The notes under the pieces: model-generated
What the model saw: only the letters and a program-made list of their open reading frames with translations
Databases searched by the model: none
Told to the model about the DNA's origin: nothing
Program-made: the position numbers and the translations under genes
Assembly (NCBI GenBank): GCA_022842065.1
Contig: JALHQH010000033.1
Span: forward strand, 62,001 to 126,000
DNA length: 64,000 nt
Origin: Caldilineaceae bacterium
GTDB lineage: Bacteria > Chloroflexota > Anaerolineae > Caldilineales > Caldilineaceae
Direction: 5' to 3'
Shown: positions 62,211 to 64,000 of the stretch, piece by piece
Layout of the letters: every line of letters starts with the position of its first letter
How positions within the stretch are numbered: position 1 is the stretch's first letter

Positions 62211-62276
62211 GCGTGCGTCGCACTGACCAAAGAATCTAGCGGACTGGAAACAGTTGGCGGTCAGTGCGACGCACGC
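62211..62276. repeat. GTCGCACTG-core inverted repeat, copy 3
   Basis: Perfect 18-bp arms (62211-62228 and 62259-62276). The arm reads GCGTGCGTCGCACTGACC; compared with copies 1 and 2, arm changes are matched on the other side, so pairing is kept. The loop contains GGACTGGAAACAGT, also seen in the terminator at 55475. Confidence 0.78.
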
Positions 62277-62365
62277 GATCCCGTTAGCCAGCAAAACGCC
62301 GGTTCTCAACTTGACTTCAGTATAGCAACCAGTTTTTGTTTATAGAGTTTACCGAGCGCCATGCG

Positions 62366-62671
62366 ATGTTAGTAGCGAGCCATCGTAGTCGGCGCTTCGC
62401 ACCCAGCTTTCCCAATCGGCCAATCAAAGCGGAGCCAGCATGGCTTTTTTGTCCAGGCTGCAAAGTTTTACAGGTCTCTGATGAAGAATATATCGATGCT
62501 GTAGGGTTCAACCGCCAAGAAGTATTTCAACTTGCCTACGAAATTTTACAGCACGGTAACCTCCCGACGACCTCTAACCTATCTTCACCCCTACAATTGG
62601 AACTGCCAGGCATTGCGTATTGGGCTGCTGTCGATCCGGCCTGGTGGATTGTCGAATGGCACGAAGTATAA
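62366..62671 (+). CDS. Hypothetical 101-residue ORF, uncertain
   Basis: An open frame from an ATG at 62366: MLVASHRSRRFAPSFPNRPI, then a CPGC pair and DEEYIDAVGFNRQEVFQLA, ending WWIVEWHEV. The CPGC and following acidic part look protein-like, but there is no Shine-Dalgarno or known domain. It could be a short gene or a fragment of one. From 62672 to 62917 I see no gene or clear structure. Confidence 0.3.
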   Translation: MLVASHRSRRFAPSFPNRPIKAEPAWLFCPGCKVLQVSDEEYIDAVGFNRQEVFQLAYEILQHGNLPTTSNLSSPLQLELPGIAYWAAVDPAWWIVEWHEV

Positions 62672-62917
62672 ACTAGCTGCTTGTTTTTGCCGTAATCTCT
62701 GCGCTATTTCCACTCATTGCACGGGCCTTTTGAACGTGCCCCCAACTCACCTATGCGGCCTTTTAAAATAACACCGGCACTGTTTTGTGGCATGAACGCC
62801 GTTGTAACCACCTAATCATCTGTGTCTCTCTTCTGCCCAATCCCTATACCACTCTCTATCGCGTCCCCTCCTTTCTTTTGTTATGCTCTCTGGCAGAGGT
62901 AACAGGATGGAGGTCCT

Positions 62918-63976
62918 ATGCAGCATAATCGTTCTCTGGCCGGCGCGGCGCTGGCCGCAGCTTGTCTGGGCTTGGGGGTAATGGCGTGGCAACAGCGGCG
63001 TCATGATGATCTGCGCGGTGAAGTCGCCTTGGTCACCGGTGGTTCGCGCGGCTTGGGCTTTTTAATTGCACGCGAACTGGGCCACCAGGGTTGTCGCATC
63101 GTCATCTGTGCGCGCGATAAACGTGGTCTTGCGGCTGCCCAAGCTGGCCTGTGGCGCGAAGGAATTGATGCGCTGACTATCCCTTGTGATGTAACCGATG
63201 CCAATGCTGTCCGCGCAATGGTGGAGGCGGTCACCACGCACTATGGCCGGCTCGATATCTTGGTGAATAATGCGGGTATTATCCAGGTTGGGCCGCTCGA
63301 AAATATGCGCAGGGAACATTTTCAAACGGCAATGGCTACCATGTTTTGGGGCCACTACAACACGATAGAAGCTGTACTGCCGCAGATGTTGGCGCGGCGC
63401 TTTGGCCGCATTGTCAATATCACCTCAATTGGTGGCACCGTTAGTGTTCCGCACCTCTTACCCTATAGCGCCGCCAAGTTTGCCGCTACTGGCTTTTCCC
63501 AAGGATTGCATGCAGAGCTGCGCAACAAAGGCATCCATGTGACGACGGTTGCGCCCACTACGTTGCGTACTGGTTCACATCTGCAAGCGCAGGTCACAGG
63601 TGATCATATCGCAGAGTACACCTGGTTTGCCCTGAGCGCAACGTTACCTTTGATCTCAACCAGTGCCCAAAGCGCAGCCGCGCAGATTGTTGACGCGATC
63701 AAACGCCGGGCGGCCTTCCACTATATCGGCTGGCCGGCACGGATTGCTGGGCGGCTGCATGGGCTCTTGCCTGGTCTCACCGCGGAACTGCTTGGCCTTG
63801 TCACTGCCTATGGGTTACCACAGGCCCCACCGTTACCCACCAGCACACAACAGGGCATGCGCGTTGAGGCACAACTTAGCCCAACACAACGCCGTTGGCG
63901 TCATCTGTTCATGACGTTAGGGCAACAGGCGGCACAGCGTTATCACCAATATAGTGCATATCAACATAACGAGTAA
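62918..63976 (+). CDS. SDR family oxidoreductase with N-terminal membrane helix
   Basis: A 352-residue classical SDR. A hydrophobic helix (AGAALAAACLGLGVMAW, about 8-24) is followed by the Rossmann motif TGGSRGLG (about 39-46), NNAG (about 124-127), the catalytic Ser in NITSIGG and YSAAK (about 187-191). A roughly 90-residue C-terminal extension is longer than usual. It resembles membrane-tethered SDRs of lipid or sterol-like metabolism; the substrate is unknown. AGGATGGAGG lies just before the ATG. It is followed 12 bases later by another start codon on the same strand. Confidence 0.88.
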   Translation: MQHNRSLAGAALAAACLGLGVMAWQQRRHDDLRGEVALVTGGSRGLGFLIARELGHQGCRIVICARDKRGLAAAQAGLWREGIDALTIPCDVTDANAVRAMVEAVTTHYGRLDILVNNAGIIQVGPLENMRREHFQTAMATMFWGHYNTIEAVLPQMLARRFGRIVNITSIGGTVSVPHLLPYSAAKFAATGFSQGLHAELRNKGIHVTTVAPTTLRTGSHLQAQVTGDHIAEYTWFALSATLPLISTSAQSAAAQIVDAIKRRAAFHYIGWPARIAGRLHGLLPGLTAELLGLVTAYGLPQAPPLPTSTQQGMRVEAQLSPTQRRWRHLFMTLGQQAAQRYHQYSAYQHNE

Positions 63977-63988
63977 AGGATCCAAACC

Positions 63989-64000
63989 ATGACTGAAACA
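63989..64000 (+). CDS. Start of a downstream gene, cut by the window edge
   Basis: An ATG at 63989 (MTET...) follows AAAGGA by about eight bases, and only four codons are visible. It is on the same strand as the SDR gene and probably co-transcribed. Identity cannot be judged. Confidence 0.45.

Overview
The window looks like a moderately GC-rich chromosomal segment of a Chloroflexota bacterium (Anaerolineae or Caldilineae-like). This is inferred from the gene repertoire (DUF2961/GH172, DUF4058, Rpn-type proteins with QEG repeats, DUF2079 membrane protein, NACHT and TPR proteins, BMP-type ABC transporter, CIRCE-controlled groESL) and from abundant intergenic hairpins. No rRNA or CRISPR array was seen, and one tRNA is present.

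Layout. 1-13.1 kb: a mostly plus-strand metabolic region. It holds the end of a GH172-like glycosidase, an amidohydrolase/Rpn/Rieske cluster, an M20 peptidase, a D-threonine-aldolase-like PLP enzyme, two D-2-hydroxyacid dehydrogenases, an SDR, an ATP-grasp protein fused to a SET methyltransferase domain, and an oligogalacturonate-lyase-like protein. An orphan antitoxin and a complete Phd/ParE pair are interspersed. A 124-bp MITE-like element (12976-13099) precedes a DUF4058 gene. 14-19.8 kb: a minus-strand BMP-family (nucleoside-like) ABC importer operon. It includes a small helical-repeat protein and a higBA module, with its own promoter and operator, lodged between the two permease genes. 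20-26.7 kb: aquaporin, a DmpA-like peptidase, an amidase, and an MFS protein with a C-terminal HEAT-repeat domain.

26.7-36.2 kb: an exopolysaccharide cluster on the minus strand (rfbB, rfbA, a BY-kinase-like ATPase with an eroded P-loop, DUF2079 protein, two Wzz-like chain-length proteins, GT4 glycosyltransferase). 36.3-45.4 kb: HD protein, groL/groS with two stacked CIRCE-like operators, a STAND/TPR ATPase, a DASS transporter and a membrane-anchored TPR protein.

45.6-52.2 kb: a tRNA-Arg(CCG) followed directly by a decayed tyrosine recombinase, then an AT-richer block. It encodes a HEPN-like protein, a membrane TPR protein, a NACHT NTPase with a multi-pass membrane C-terminus, an Mrr-type endonuclease, and an unknown protein sharing an N-terminal YVEG motif with the NACHT protein. 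This reads as a tRNA-associated defence island and is the strongest candidate for an undescribed system. 52.5-64 kb: a LacI-type sensor fused to a hybrid histidine kinase, a large membrane-anchored GH3-like protein that seems to have lost its catalytic aspartate, signal peptidase I, an AI-2E permease fused to a HAD phosphatase, and an SDR.

Three families of long intergenic inverted repeats recur. One is built on a GTAAATCGG-like unit (7484, 41746, 45477). One has a GTCGCACTG core with compensating arm changes (27821, 55531, 62211). The third is a looser pyrimidine-rich class (33604, 44049). They mark many gene ends.
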